DNA of 64,000 bases, taken from positions 31,916 to 95,915 of the forward strand of contig OMXS01000012.1 in NCBI GenBank assembly GCA_900315095.1, in the 5' to 3' direction. The translations under genes were made by a program, and so were the position numbers. The notes below the pieces were generated by a model. It was given only the letters and a program-made list of their open reading frames with translations, did no database searches and was not told where the DNA came from. The DNA is from an uncultured Prevotellaceae bacterium. GTDB lineage: Bacteria > Bacteroidota > Bacteroidia > Bacteroidales > Bacteroidaceae. Below, piece after piece: positions 1 through 8,403 of this stretch. Position 1 is the stretch's first letter. Each line of letters starts with the position of its first letter.

Positions 1-2
1 AT

Positions 3-113
3 TCATACTCTGAATTTATGACAGAGCAAGATCAAGTTGATATTATTAACGCAATAGGCAACTATCTTAATCTGTTTATCGAAACTCATGGTTTCACAAA
101 TAAAAGGCTCTAA
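3..113 (+). CDS. C-terminal end of an unidentified protein (partial)
   Basis: An open frame enters from the left edge and stops with TAA at 111-113, giving 36 residues that include MTEQDQVDIINAIGNYL. The next gene starts two bases after this stop, so it belongs to the same operon. The 36 residues are too few to assign a family; hsdM or an accessory gene of the restriction operon are candidates by position only. Confidence 0.5.
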   Translation, partial: SYSEFMTEQDQVDIINAIGNYLNLFIETHGFTNKRL

Positions 114-114
114 T

Positions 115-348
115 ATGATTACTGTACAAGACTTATACAATATTGTAGGCAATAAGATTGCCAATGAGGCTCAGAAATCAATAATTCGATACGACTTACC
201 TCCGCAAACAGCGGAACAGATGTGTAATGCTATAGACCATCATGAGGCTGCTGATCTTTTTCAGCGTTTCTTGACTGAATGGATAGAAGCTCAACAGAGA
301 CAACAGCAGGCTATACAATCGTTCCTACAATTGTACTACAACAGATGA
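115..348 (+). CDS. small hypothetical protein upstream of hsdS
   Basis: A 77-residue protein, glutamine-rich near the C-terminus (EAQQRQQQAIQSFLQLYY) and predicted mostly helical, with no signal peptide or metal motif. The ATG at 115 is preferred over the in-frame ATG at 88 because the upstream gene stops at 113 and AAAAGG lies about 7 bases before it. Its TGA overlaps the hsdS start (ATGA at 345-348), so translation of hsdS is probably coupled to it. I do not recognise the family. Position suggests an accessory of the restriction-modification operon, but nothing in the sequence shows what it does. Confidence 0.6.
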   Translation: MITVQDLYNIVGNKIANEAQKSIIRYDLPPQTAEQMCNAIDHHEAADLFQRFLTEWIEAQQRQQQAIQSFLQLYYNR

Positions 349-1571
349 CTAACAAAGAAAAACATATACCACAAGGATATAAGGACTCTCCACTTGGTAT
401 CATCCCTAAGGAATGGGAAGTGAAGAGGTTAGGAGACATATGCGATTATGTTGATTATAGAGGAAAAAGCCCTAATAAATCTTCTAAAGGTATATTCCTC
501 GTTACTGCAAAAAACATTCGTGAAGGATATATTGATTATGAGGTTTCACAAGAATTTATTCCAATAGATGAATTCGAAGATACAATGCGCAGAGGAAAAG
601 CACAGATTGGGGATGTCTTAATTACTACCGAGGCACCTTTAGGACATGTGGCCCAAATTGACAAATCTAATATTGCACTCGCTCAACGAGTAATCAAATA
701 CAGAGCCAAAAATGGACTTCTTAATACATACCTGAAATATTATCTTATGTCCGAAAAGTTCCAGACCATATTGACTGCGAATGCTACTGGAAGTACTGCT
801 TTGGGCATAAAAGGTAGCAGATTACATCAGTTGCCAATTGCCTTTCCGTGCATAGTAGAACAGAAAAAAATACTTAATATTTTGAATCTTTGGGACACCG
901 CCATAGAGAAGCAATCAGAATTGATTGAAAAACTCAAATTGCGCAAACGCGCATTGATGCAGCAACTCCTTACAGGCAAGAAGCGCCTGCCAGGATTTAG
1001 TGGGGAGTGGAAAGAGGTTAAATTAGGAGATGTCTTTGATGAGCGTAATGAAACAAACCGTGATGATTTGCCCCTGCTGTCAATAACAGGTGACAAAGGG
1101 GTTATATATCAATCTGATTCAGATAAAAGAGATATTTCTAATGACGACAAATCAAAGTATAAGCGAATTTGTCCCAACGACATCGGTTATAATACCATGA
1201 GAATGTGGCAAGGCAGAAGTGCATTGTCAAGCATAGAAGGTATTGTAAGCCCAGCTTATACTATTGTCACTCCACACAAGAATGTTGACGTTAGATTCAT
1301 GGCAATGCTCATTCAGCAGCCACGTGTAGTATATGATTTCTGGACACACTCGCAAGGTTTAGTTAGTGATACGCTTAACTGCAAATATCCAGACTTCTGC
1401 CAAGTGAAAGTCCGAATACCTTCTAAAGAAGAGCAAACAGCCATAGCTGATTTGCTGTACGAATTCGACAAAGAAATAAATCTTGCCAACGAGAAATTAG
1501 CAAACCTGCAATCTCAAAAGCGAGGCTTAATGCAGCAATTATTAACTGGTAAAAAAAGAATAAAATTATGA
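345..1571 (+). CDS. hsdS: type I restriction-modification specificity subunit HsdS
   Basis: A 408-residue S subunit, which gives a type I restriction-modification complex its DNA target. It shows the classic two-fold layout: a first target-recognition domain starting at PLGIIPKEWEVKRLGDI, a conserved helical spacer ending in KRALMQQLLTGKKRLPGF, a second recognition domain starting GEWKEVKLGDV, and a second spacer ending in KRGLMQQLLTGKKRIKL. The repeated RxLMQQLLTGKKR motif is typical of this family. The ATG at 345 overlaps the preceding stop; longer in-frame starts would run deep into that gene. Its own stop overlaps the next start (ATGA 1568-1571). HsdM is not in the window and is expected to the left. 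Length is normal, with no sign of recombinational truncation. Confidence 0.95.
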   Translation: MTNKEKHIPQGYKDSPLGIIPKEWEVKRLGDICDYVDYRGKSPNKSSKGIFLVTAKNIREGYIDYEVSQEFIPIDEFEDTMRRGKAQIGDVLITTEAPLGHVAQIDKSNIALAQRVIKYRAKNGLLNTYLKYYLMSEKFQTILTANATGSTALGIKGSRLHQLPIAFPCIVEQKKILNILNLWDTAIEKQSELIEKLKLRKRALMQQLLTGKKRLPGFSGEWKEVKLGDVFDERNETNRDDLPLLSITGDKGVIYQSDSDKRDISNDDKSKYKRICPNDIGYNTMRMWQGRSALSSIEGIVSPAYTIVTPHKNVDVRFMAMLIQQPRVVYDFWTHSQGLVSDTLNCKYPDFCQVKVRIPSKEEQTAIADLLYEFDKEINLANEKLANLQSQKRGLMQQLLTGKKRIKL

Positions 1572-2302
1572 GTTTAAGAGATGATATTATAAAAAAGGCA
1601 AAAGAAATTGAATCAGAGACCTTCTTAGTAGAAGATGTTTCTTACGTTCCAACAATTTCTAACAGCAAACTCACTTTTGGTTGCAAAGGATTAGAGTTTG
1701 AGGCTACTGTTCTATATATAGACATGAGAGGGTCAACTGCTATTTTGAATTCACACAGAAAAAGAGTCGTGGCAAAGATACACATGCTATACTATCACGC
1801 CATTGTCAAGATTGCAAAAGCTACAGGAGGTGAAATACGTAGCTTTAATGGCGATAGTTTGTTAGTATTTTATCAAGGAACAACAAAACAATCGTTGTCA
1901 AACGCCGTAAAAGCTGCAATGCAAATGAAATATGCAATTAAAACTTTGCTAAATGACAATTTGAAAAATTATACTGATATAGATTTTGGAATTGGCATAG
2001 ATGATGGGAAAATTTTAGCAACAAAAGTAGGTGTCGGTGGTACTGATGAAACCAAAGATTTAATATGGATTGGTAATGCTGTAAATAAATCCACTAAAAT
2101 TAGCGATAATTGTAAATCATCTTTTAACATCGGCATTTCTAAACGAGTATATGACAATCTTCTTGACAACGTAAAGTATCATGAGAAAGACAATGGTGTT
2201 TTTGGTAAACAGAAAATAAATATGTGGAACCAAAACTATTTTACATATAATGGAGCAAACGAAATGTTCTATAAAACGAGTTATTATTGGACGATTGAAT
2301 AA
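1568..2302 (+). CDS. pycC: class III nucleotide cyclase, probable Pycsar cyclase (PycC)
   Basis: A 244-residue soluble protein with one class III cyclase homology domain (about residues 45-200). The two metal-binding aspartates are visible as D52 in YIDMRGST and D96 in SFNGDSLLVF. The ribose-orienting asparagine is N173 in GNAVNKSTKIS. The residue four positions later, usually the transition-state arginine, is Lys177. There is no sensor, membrane or HAMP domain. In the Pycsar defence system such stand-alone cyclases make cCMP or cUMP on phage infection and a neighbouring effector responds. The start overlaps the hsdS stop by four bases, and the PycTM-like gene follows after 24 bases. Cyclase identity is clear from sequence; the pyrimidine product is inferred from the neighbouring effector. 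An ordinary adenylate cyclase is the alternative. Confidence 0.82.
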   Translation: MSLRDDIIKKAKEIESETFLVEDVSYVPTISNSKLTFGCKGLEFEATVLYIDMRGSTAILNSHRKRVVAKIHMLYYHAIVKIAKATGGEIRSFNGDSLLVFYQGTTKQSLSNAVKAAMQMKYAIKTLLNDNLKNYTDIDFGIGIDDGKILATKVGVGGTDETKDLIWIGNAVNKSTKISDNCKSSFNIGISKRVYDNLLDNVKYHEKDNGVFGKQKINMWNQNYFTYNGANEMFYKTSYYWTIE

Positions 2303-2326
2303 TTCAAATAAAGATAAAGAACAATT

Positions 2327-2869
2327 ATGGAAAAAAAAGATTATTGTACTGAATTACACAACCAAATAATTGGTTGGACAAGTAATTGCGACACAAAGGC
2401 ATCAATTGTACTTGCCTTTATTGGAATACTTGTTTCCATTACATTTACCAGCGAATATCTCTTAGTAGGTGTTCAAACAGAAATTGAAAACATCATAAAC
2501 TATTGGAAAAACGGCATCGGTGGCTTCAGTTTATTGTCTACATTTATGTTTCTTTCACTATTCGGCTTCGTTATTTCCACGCTGTTATGCTGTTATTATG
2601 TAATATCATCGTTAAAGGCTAATCTCGAATGTCCTAATGATTCCATTATCTTCTTTAGAAAGATAGCGGAATTGTCCAAAGAAAAATATATCGAAAGAGT
2701 AAATAGTTTATCAGAAGAGGAATTCGATCAAGACAAACTTTCTCAAATACATATTTGTGCAAAAATATGTGATGAAAAATTCAAGTTTTACAATAAGAGC
2801 ACCAAGTATCTAAAATGGGGCTTATTGTTGTTTGTTTGTTTAGTGTTTTTTGTAGTTTTATTGAAATAA
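2327..2869 (+). CDS. pycTM: PycTM-type membrane effector (DUF5706-like)
   Basis: A 180-residue protein with an N-terminal amphipathic stretch, a membrane segment following the family-like motif CDTKASIVLAFIGILVSI (residues about 22-45), a second at about residues 64-90, a charged cytoplasmic loop, and a C-terminal segment (WGLLLFVCLVFFVVLLK). This layout and the DxKAS..L..IGIL motif match PycTM effectors, which bind a cyclic pyrimidine nucleotide and damage the inner membrane to abort phage infection. It follows the cyclase by 24 bases, the expected gene order for Pycsar. Family assignment is by pattern recognition and context; the length matches compact PycTM proteins. Confidence 0.78.
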   Translation: MEKKDYCTELHNQIIGWTSNCDTKASIVLAFIGILVSITFTSEYLLVGVQTEIENIINYWKNGIGGFSLLSTFMFLSLFGFVISTLLCCYYVISSLKANLECPNDSIIFFRKIAELSKEKYIERVNSLSEEEFDQDKLSQIHICAKICDEKFKFYNKSTKYLKWGLLLFVCLVFFVVLLK

Positions 2870-2892
2870 ACTAATGCCGAAAAGCATTTGAA

Positions 2893-3240
2893 ATGTTTAA
2901 TCAGGGAATCAGGCGTGTACAAGAAATGCTTCGAGAAAATAATAACGAGGAAGCTGTTTTTGATGTTTCTAAGTTAACCGTTTTTGAAGTGAATGTTTTC
3001 TCAACTGTTGATGATGTCACTCAAGATGTCACTCAAGATGTCACTCAAGGTGATACCCAAGGTGATACCCTTGATGCTTGGATAGAGACTCAGATAAAGA
3101 AAAATCCCAAAGTGACAACTGAGGAATTGGCAAGTTTGAGTAATAAAGGGGTTGCTACAATTAAACGTCATCTTGCGAAATTGCCTCATATTAAATATGT
3201 AGGAAGTGGTTATAGTGGGCACTGGGAAATAGAAAAATAG
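2893..3240 (+). pseudogene. C-terminal remnant of an AlbA_2/Schlafen-type ATP-binding regulator
   Basis: A 115-residue open frame that begins in the middle of a known architecture. Residues 1-35 (GIRRVQEMLRENN...FEVNVF) look like the end of the AlbA_2/RecG-like putative transcriptional regulators, where this segment normally lies about 350 residues into the protein. A low-complexity linker of VTQD/GDTQ repeats follows, then a winged-helix-like end (TTEELASLSNKGVATIKRHL). No upstream sequence encoding the N-terminal AlbA_2 or ATPase part is present, so this is probably a deletion remnant left when neighbouring defence genes were exchanged. It could still be translated as a small DNA-binding protein. 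It ends 7 bases before hsdR. Confidence 0.6.
3013..3072 (+). repeat. five tandem 12-bp units inside the remnant gene
   Basis: Three copies of GATGTCACTCAA are followed by two diverged units (GGTGATACCCAA, GGTGATACCCTT). Each unit encodes four residues (DVTQ or GDTQ). Because the unit is a multiple of three, copy-number change would keep the frame. Confidence 0.85.
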
Positions 3241-3247
3241 GGCAAAT

Positions 3248-6200
3248 ATGGATAGAATATCATTCAAGGAAAACGATATAAGCCAAAAGCCGGCTTTGGA
3301 ATTGTTGCAGAAGTTGGGCTATCAGTATCTTTCGCCAGAGGAAGCGTTGATGATGCGAGGCGGAAAGACTTCCAATGTGTTGTTGGAAGAGGTGCTGAGA
3401 CGGCAGTTGCGAGAATTGAACTCCATACGGGTGGGCAGTCGCAAGGAGGAACGTTTCTCGGAACAGAACATTGAGAACGGCGTGATAGCCATGCGGAATG
3501 TGCCAATGGAAGGCGGTTATCTAAGTGGCAATGAGGCTGTTTATAACATGCTAACGCTTGGAAAGGCTTTTGAGCAGAGTATTGATGGGGACAAGAAAAC
3601 CTATACGATGCGCTATATTGACTGGGAACACCCTGAAAACAATGTTTATCACGTAACAGAAGAGTTTGCAGTTACCCGTACCGGCATTGCTGACACCTAC
3701 CGTCCTGACATCGTGCTGTTCGTGAACGGTATTCCATTGGTGGTGATAGAGTGTAAACGACCAGATATCAAGGGGGCTGAAGAACAGGCTATTTCTCAGC
3801 ATCTGCGTAATCAGCAGGATGACGGCATCAGGGGACTTTATGTATATAGTGCCCTACTATTGGCTATCGGCAATAACTTCGGAAGTTACGCCACCACTGG
3901 TTCAGCTCAGAAGTTCTGGTGTAAATGGCGCGAGATGCATATCAACAAAGATGAGGAATTGGAGTATGAGAAAAGACTATTAGATATCGTAAACAGAGAT
4001 GAGGATGAAGTACGGACCGCCACAGAGCAAGACAGATATATCTACAACCTATGTCGTCCAGAGCGTTTACTGGAACTGATCTACCATTTTACAATCTATG
4101 ATGCTGGTATCAAGAAGTTAGCTCGCTATCAGCAATTCTTCACGGTGAAAGAGATTGTTGAGCGAGTGAAACGAATTGAAGCAGGCAAACGCAATGGTGG
4201 TGTAGTGTGGCACACTCAAGGAAGCGGTAAGTCACTGACAATGGTGATGCTGGCACAAAAGATTGCTACTGTTGTGCAGAATCCAAGGATTGTCTTGGTG
4301 ACAGACCGTACCGACTTGGATGCACAAATCACCAAGACATTCCGTAAATGTGGTAAGGATGTGGAGAATGCGACAACTGGCATCAAACTGGTGGAGTTAT
4401 TGGAAGGTAATACAGATTCCGTCATTACAACCATTATCAATAAGTTTGCAACCGCCATTAAGAAAATCAAGCAGCCATTGACTGACCCGAATATCTTTAT
4501 TTTAATCGATGAGGCCCATCGAAGTCAATATAAGGAAATGGCCATACAGATGAATCGCGTTCTGCCCAATGCATGTAAAATTGCCTTTACGGGTACGCCT
4601 CTGATGAAAAAAGACAAAAATACAGCTCGCACTTTCGGAGGTATCATCAAACCTGTCTATACTGTGAAGCAGGCTGTAGAAGACCATGCTGTGGTGCCAC
4701 TTCTCTATGAAGGGCGCATTGTGCCCCAATTCGTCACGGAAGGACCTATCGACAGTTTCTTTGATCGTGTGTGTGAGGACTTGACGGAAGAACAGTCTGT
4801 GGATTTGAAAAAGAAATTTTCTAGAACGGACATCCTGAATCAGACTGAGCAACGCATCTTTTCAATTGCAACAGACATTTCAGAGCATTACGCAGACAAC
4901 TGGAAGGGAACTGGCTTTAAGGCCATGTTGGTGACACCCAAGAAACGAGTTGCCATCCTATACAAGAAATATCTGGATGAGATTGGCAAAGTTACATCAG
5001 AAGTGCTGATTACGGCACCAGACGATCGTGAGGGTGAAGAAACAGCTTACGGAGGGACACCTGAGGAGGTAAAAGTCTTCTGGAAAAAGATGATGGATGA
5101 GCATGGAGCCCCACATAAATATCAGGAGAATCTGATTGCCAGATTCAAGGGACAGGAGGATCCGGAAATTATGATTGTCGTTGATAAATTGCTGACTGGA
5201 TTTGACGAGCCAAAAGTAACAGTCATGTATATTGACCGTCATCTGACAGGACATACACTACTGCAGGCTGTGGCTCGTGTCAATCGTAATTGTGACGGAA
5301 AAGACTATGGCTATATCATTGACTACTATGGCGTGCTGGCAGAATTGGATGATGCGTTAAGCATCTACTCTGAGTATGACGAAGAAGACAAAGAAGTATT
5401 CCGTGAGACACTGGCCCCTGTTAGTGACAAGATTGCAGAACTTCCTCAAAAGAATGCCGACTTATGGGATTTGTTCAAGACAATTCCCAACAAACGTGAC
5501 TTAGAGGCATACGCCCAATCATTGCGACTGGAAGACAGGCGTCATGAGTTCTATGACCGTCTGACAGCTTTCTCATCAGTGCTTCAACTGGCTCTTTCTA
5601 CTAAGGAGTTTCATGAGAATACAGATGAAAAGACGATTGAACGATACAAAGAAGATTTACGTATGTTTGCCAAACTGCGCACTTCTGTTCAATTGCGCTA
5701 TTCCGATGCCGTTGACTATAAGAAGTACGAGGCAAGGATTGAAAAACTCATTAATCGTCATGTGGAGAGCGATGAGGTAAAGGTCATCACAAAGTTGGTT
5801 AACATCTTCGATACAGAGAATTTCCAGAAGGAGGTTGACAGTATTGTTGGAACGGCAGCCAAAGCAGATACCATTGCTTCGCGTACCTCTAAATATATCA
5901 AGGAGAATATGGATTCTGATCCTGCCTTCTACAAGAAATTCTCTCAACTGATTCGTGAGGCTATTGAAGCATACGAGCAGGGACGTCTTAGCGATAACGA
6001 GTATCTGGAAAAGATGATGCAGTATAAGGAAGATGTACTGAATCATACGGACAGTGAACTACCAGCAGAGTTAGAGCATAACAATGCTGGTAAAGCCTAT
6101 TATGGTATCGCATTGGAGAATTATAAACGACTTTTCTCAGATCAGCCCATCAAAGAAATGGCTCTTGCTACAACCAAAGCTTTCGATGAGATTATCCGTA

Positions 6201-6394
6201 AAGCAGTAATTGTTGACAATGCGATCTTAGTTGATTGGCAGTCAAAGAGTGATATCATCGGAAAAATGAAGATTGATCTGGAAGACGAGTTGATAGATAA
6301 TATCAAGCGGAAGTACGAACTTGAATTCTCATTCGACGACATGGATGTGATTATTGACGGTTGTGTAGATGTGGCTAAGATATGGCTCAAATAA
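3248..6394 (+). CDS. hsdR: type I restriction enzyme endonuclease/translocase subunit HsdR
   Basis: A 1048-residue R subunit that cuts DNA after ATP-driven translocation. The N-terminal PD-(D/E)XK nuclease shows D154 in YRPDIVLF and E168/K170 in VVIECKRPD. The superfamily 2 helicase motor follows: Walker A TQGSGKS at about 323-329, DEAH at 421-424, FTGTPL near 448, then the second RecA-like lobe with DKLLTGFDEPKVTVMY and QAVARVNR. The C-terminal helical part contacts the methylase core. Length and motifs are complete, so the enzyme should be functional. It is the last large gene of the operon and overlaps the next gene by 13 bases. Confidence 0.96.
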   Translation: MDRISFKENDISQKPALELLQKLGYQYLSPEEALMMRGGKTSNVLLEEVLRRQLRELNSIRVGSRKEERFSEQNIENGVIAMRNVPMEGGYLSGNEAVYNMLTLGKAFEQSIDGDKKTYTMRYIDWEHPENNVYHVTEEFAVTRTGIADTYRPDIVLFVNGIPLVVIECKRPDIKGAEEQAISQHLRNQQDDGIRGLYVYSALLLAIGNNFGSYATTGSAQKFWCKWREMHINKDEELEYEKRLLDIVNRDEDEVRTATEQDRYIYNLCRPERLLELIYHFTIYDAGIKKLARYQQFFTVKEIVERVKRIEAGKRNGGVVWHTQGSGKSLTMVMLAQKIATVVQNPRIVLVTDRTDLDAQITKTFRKCGKDVENATTGIKLVELLEGNTDSVITTIINKFATAIKKIKQPLTDPNIFILIDEAHRSQYKEMAIQMNRVLPNACKIAFTGTPLMKKDKNTARTFGGIIKPVYTVKQAVEDHAVVPLLYEGRIVPQFVTEGPIDSFFDRVCEDLTEEQSVDLKKKFSRTDILNQTEQRIFSIATDISEHYADNWKGTGFKAMLVTPKKRVAILYKKYLDEIGKVTSEVLITAPDDREGEETAYGGTPEEVKVFWKKMMDEHGAPHKYQENLIARFKGQEDPEIMIVVDKLLTGFDEPKVTVMYIDRHLTGHTLLQAVARVNRNCDGKDYGYIIDYYGVLAELDDALSIYSEYDEEDKEVFRETLAPVSDKIAELPQKNADLWDLFKTIPNKRDLEAYAQSLRLEDRRHEFYDRLTAFSSVLQLALSTKEFHENTDEKTIERYKEDLRMFAKLRTSVQLRYSDAVDYKKYEARIEKLINRHVESDEVKVITKLVNIFDTENFQKEVDSIVGTAAKADTIASRTSKYIKENMDSDPAFYKKFSQLIREAIEAYEQGRLSDNEYLEKMMQYKEDVLNHTDSELPAELEHNNAGKAYYGIALENYKRLFSDQPIKEMALATTKAFDEIIRKAVIVDNAILVDWQSKSDIIGKMKIDLEDELIDNIKRKYELEFSFDDMDVIIDGCVDVAKIWLK

Positions 6395-7089
6395 CAAGAG
6401 ACCATATACAATATGGAGCAACTATTATCGATTATGATATAGAGTTCTCCCCAAGAAAGACACTGAGCATTTGTGTCAATCCTGATAGTACCGTCTGTCT
6501 GAAGGCGCCTTTAGATGCGACCTTAGAACAGGTTCAACAGAAAGTGCACAAAAGGGCCAGTTGGATTCTCAAACAAAAGCGGTTTTTTGAGTCATTCGGC
6601 ACACCTACAACGAAGCGCCAGTATATCAGTGGAGAATCGCATCTATATTTGGGACGCCAGTATATGCTCAAGGTAAGGGAAAGTAATGTGAATGCGGTCC
6701 ATTATCAGAATAACATCATTGAGATAGAGTGTCGTCACAGAAAGGATGCCGGTGTGCTGTTACAAACTTGGTATCGCCAACGGGCCAACATCAAATTCCT
6801 GGAATATGCGAAGCCTATCATTGAACAATTCTCTGCTTATGGTGTAAAGCCCCAAAGTCTTTCTATTAAGAAGATGGATAAACGATGGGGGTATTGTACC
6901 ATTGATGGACATATCACGTTAAACCCTCGGTTGATTTGTGCCCCCAGATGTTGTATTGAGTATGTCATCACACACGAATTATGCCACCTCATCCATCGCA
7001 GCCATAATAAGGATTTCTACGCACTTCTTACCAAGGAAATGCCACATTGGGAGAAGTGGAAAAACAAACTTGAGCGAATAATGTCATAA
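6382..7089 (+). CDS. YgjP/DUF45-type zinc metallopeptidase
   Basis: A 235-residue protein of the YgjP-like (DUF45) family. The zinc site is visible as HELCH at residues 198-202, with H208 as the likely third ligand (HELCHLIHRSHNKDFYALL). The preceding KRWGYCTIDGHITLNPRL block is also characteristic. The N-terminal half (about 1-110) is a beta-rich domain without a signal peptide, so the protein should be cytoplasmic. The start overlaps the hsdR end by 13 bases, so it is co-translated with the restriction genes. This family is often found beside type I restriction operons in bacteria; its substrate there is not known. Confidence 0.85.
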   Translation: MAQITRDHIQYGATIIDYDIEFSPRKTLSICVNPDSTVCLKAPLDATLEQVQQKVHKRASWILKQKRFFESFGTPTTKRQYISGESHLYLGRQYMLKVRESNVNAVHYQNNIIEIECRHRKDAGVLLQTWYRQRANIKFLEYAKPIIEQFSAYGVKPQSLSIKKMDKRWGYCTIDGHITLNPRLICAPRCCIEYVITHELCHLIHRSHNKDFYALLTKEMPHWEKWKNKLERIMS

Positions 7090-7250
7090 ATAGAAATTTT
7101 TTTAGGACAGATTTAGATTTTTACAAAAAATGATGACAATTTAATATTTAGTTATCGATTATATGTATGCGATATACCGCCGTATCTCACAAATCAATAT
7201 ATTATTTGAATAAGTAAAAGAAGGAAATATAACGATAACAACTAATAATT

Positions 7251-7286
7251 TGGCGCATGGTCTTAGTGACTGTGCGCCATTTTTTA
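7251..7286. terminator. intrinsic terminator between convergent genes
   Basis: The arms TGGCGCA (7251-7257) and TGCGCCA (7273-7279) form a 7-bp stem followed by a T run (7280-7285). It lies between the end of the restriction operon and the end of the convergent transporter gene. Confidence 0.75.
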
Positions 7287-7310
7287 TAATATATATATGT
7301 AGTGGCTGCT

Positions 7311-8306
7311 TTATTGTTCCTTTGAACTTGCATCTCTCTTTGCTTCGCGCTCCATGTCGCGGCGAGACTTGGACTTGGTGACTTGCCACACTCCAACAAA
7401 TACGAGGATTACGGCGAGGGCTTGCGACCACCGGAAGATGCCTATGCCGGTAATTATGCTGACTGTGACGGAGACGATGGGTTGAACGTAGTTGTAGATT
7501 GAGACAACGGTAGGACGCAGGGTGCGCTGGCCAATCATCGTGAGGATGTAACCGATGAAAGTGCCGAAGACAACGACGTAGGCTGCTTCCCACCATGCAG
7601 AGACGGTGACTGCCGACCATTGCAAACTGAGAAGGTGCGGCATGGTTAGCGGTATGACGATAATCGTTGCCCAAAGGAACATCCAGCGGTTTATGGTGAA
7701 CACCGAGTAACGGCGAATGAGCGGGTTGAAGAGCGAGAGGTAGAGCGCAAACGAGAACTGAGCCCCGAGGCAGAGTAGGTCGCCGCGAATGTCACCCACC
7801 TTGTCGGTAGTGGCGGCAGCACTCGTGAGTATCAGAATCAACGCTCCCGAGCATCCCATCAAAACGCCCAACGCCTTCTTCCCAGTAATGGGTTCCTTCA
7901 AAATGACGGCTGCTAGAATCATGGCGAAGATGGGCATGGAGGTTGTCACGATGCTGGCGTTGATGGGGGAGGTGAGCGAAAGGCCGATGGTATAACAGCA
8001 TTGGTTGAACACCAGGCCGAACAATGCCGCTCCGCAGAACATCAGGCGGTCGCGCACAGGCACATGCTCTTTGACAGGTGACAGATTATTAGTGTTGGGT
8101 GTTCGTGACTTGAAAAGTTGCATAAGCAGCGACGTAACCCAAAAGAGAAACATTCCGCCGGCAACACGCATAGACACCATAGTGAGGCCGTCAAGCCCGT
8201 GAGTCATGGCGTCTTTTCCCAACGGTGCCATAAGTCCCCAGATGGCACAAGCGTCGAACATGCTGAGATGTGCTATCAGCGGTCGCGAGTTGCGTTTCTT
8301 TTCCAT
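7311..8306 (-). CDS. EamA/DMT-family membrane transporter
   Basis: A 331-residue inner-membrane protein with about ten hydrophobic segments in two homologous halves, the layout of drug/metabolite transporters with duplicated EamA domains. Recognisable pieces are FDACAIWGLMAPLGKDA in the first helix and VVFGTFIGYILTMIGQR...PTVVSIYNYVQPIVSV in the second half. The C-terminus is short and basic (KSKSRRDMEREAKR). Such proteins usually export amino acids or other small metabolites, but the substrate cannot be read from sequence. It is divergent from the ATPase gene, and a TAATTTTG box for this strand lies at 8326-8333. Confidence 0.88.
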   Translation of the reverse strand: MEKKRNSRPLIAHLSMFDACAIWGLMAPLGKDAMTHGLDGLTMVSMRVAGGMFLFWVTSLLMQLFKSRTPNTNNLSPVKEHVPVRDRLMFCGAALFGLVFNQCCYTIGLSLTSPINASIVTTSMPIFAMILAAVILKEPITGKKALGVLMGCSGALILILTSAAATTDKVGDIRGDLLCLGAQFSFALYLSLFNPLIRRYSVFTINRWMFLWATIIVIPLTMPHLLSLQWSAVTVSAWWEAAYVVVFGTFIGYILTMIGQRTLRPTVVSIYNYVQPIVSVTVSIITGIGIFRWSQALAVILVFVGVWQVTKSKSRRDMEREAKRDASSKEQ

Positions 8307-8353
8307 TGATTTCTCTTTTCGGCTGCAAAATTAGAAAATAATAATGACGTAGC

Positions 8354-8384
8354 ATTGCGGAATGGAAAAGATTTTATATATTTG
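8354..8384 (+). promoter_or_regulatory. Bacteroidetes-type promoter of the ATPase/DUF4435 pair
   Basis: ATTG at 8354-8357, a 19-nt spacer, then TATATTTG at 8377-8384, matching the TTTG / TAnnTTTG consensus. Transcription would start near 8390, which rules out the ATG at 8362 and fixes the ATG at 8404 as the gene start. Confidence 0.75.
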
Positions 8385-8403
8385 CAACAAAAATTACCGG
8401 CTT

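Noticed and set aside
279-344. Longer start of hsdS at 279
   Set aside because: It would overlap most of the end of the preceding gene; the ATG at 345 forms the usual ATGA overlap.
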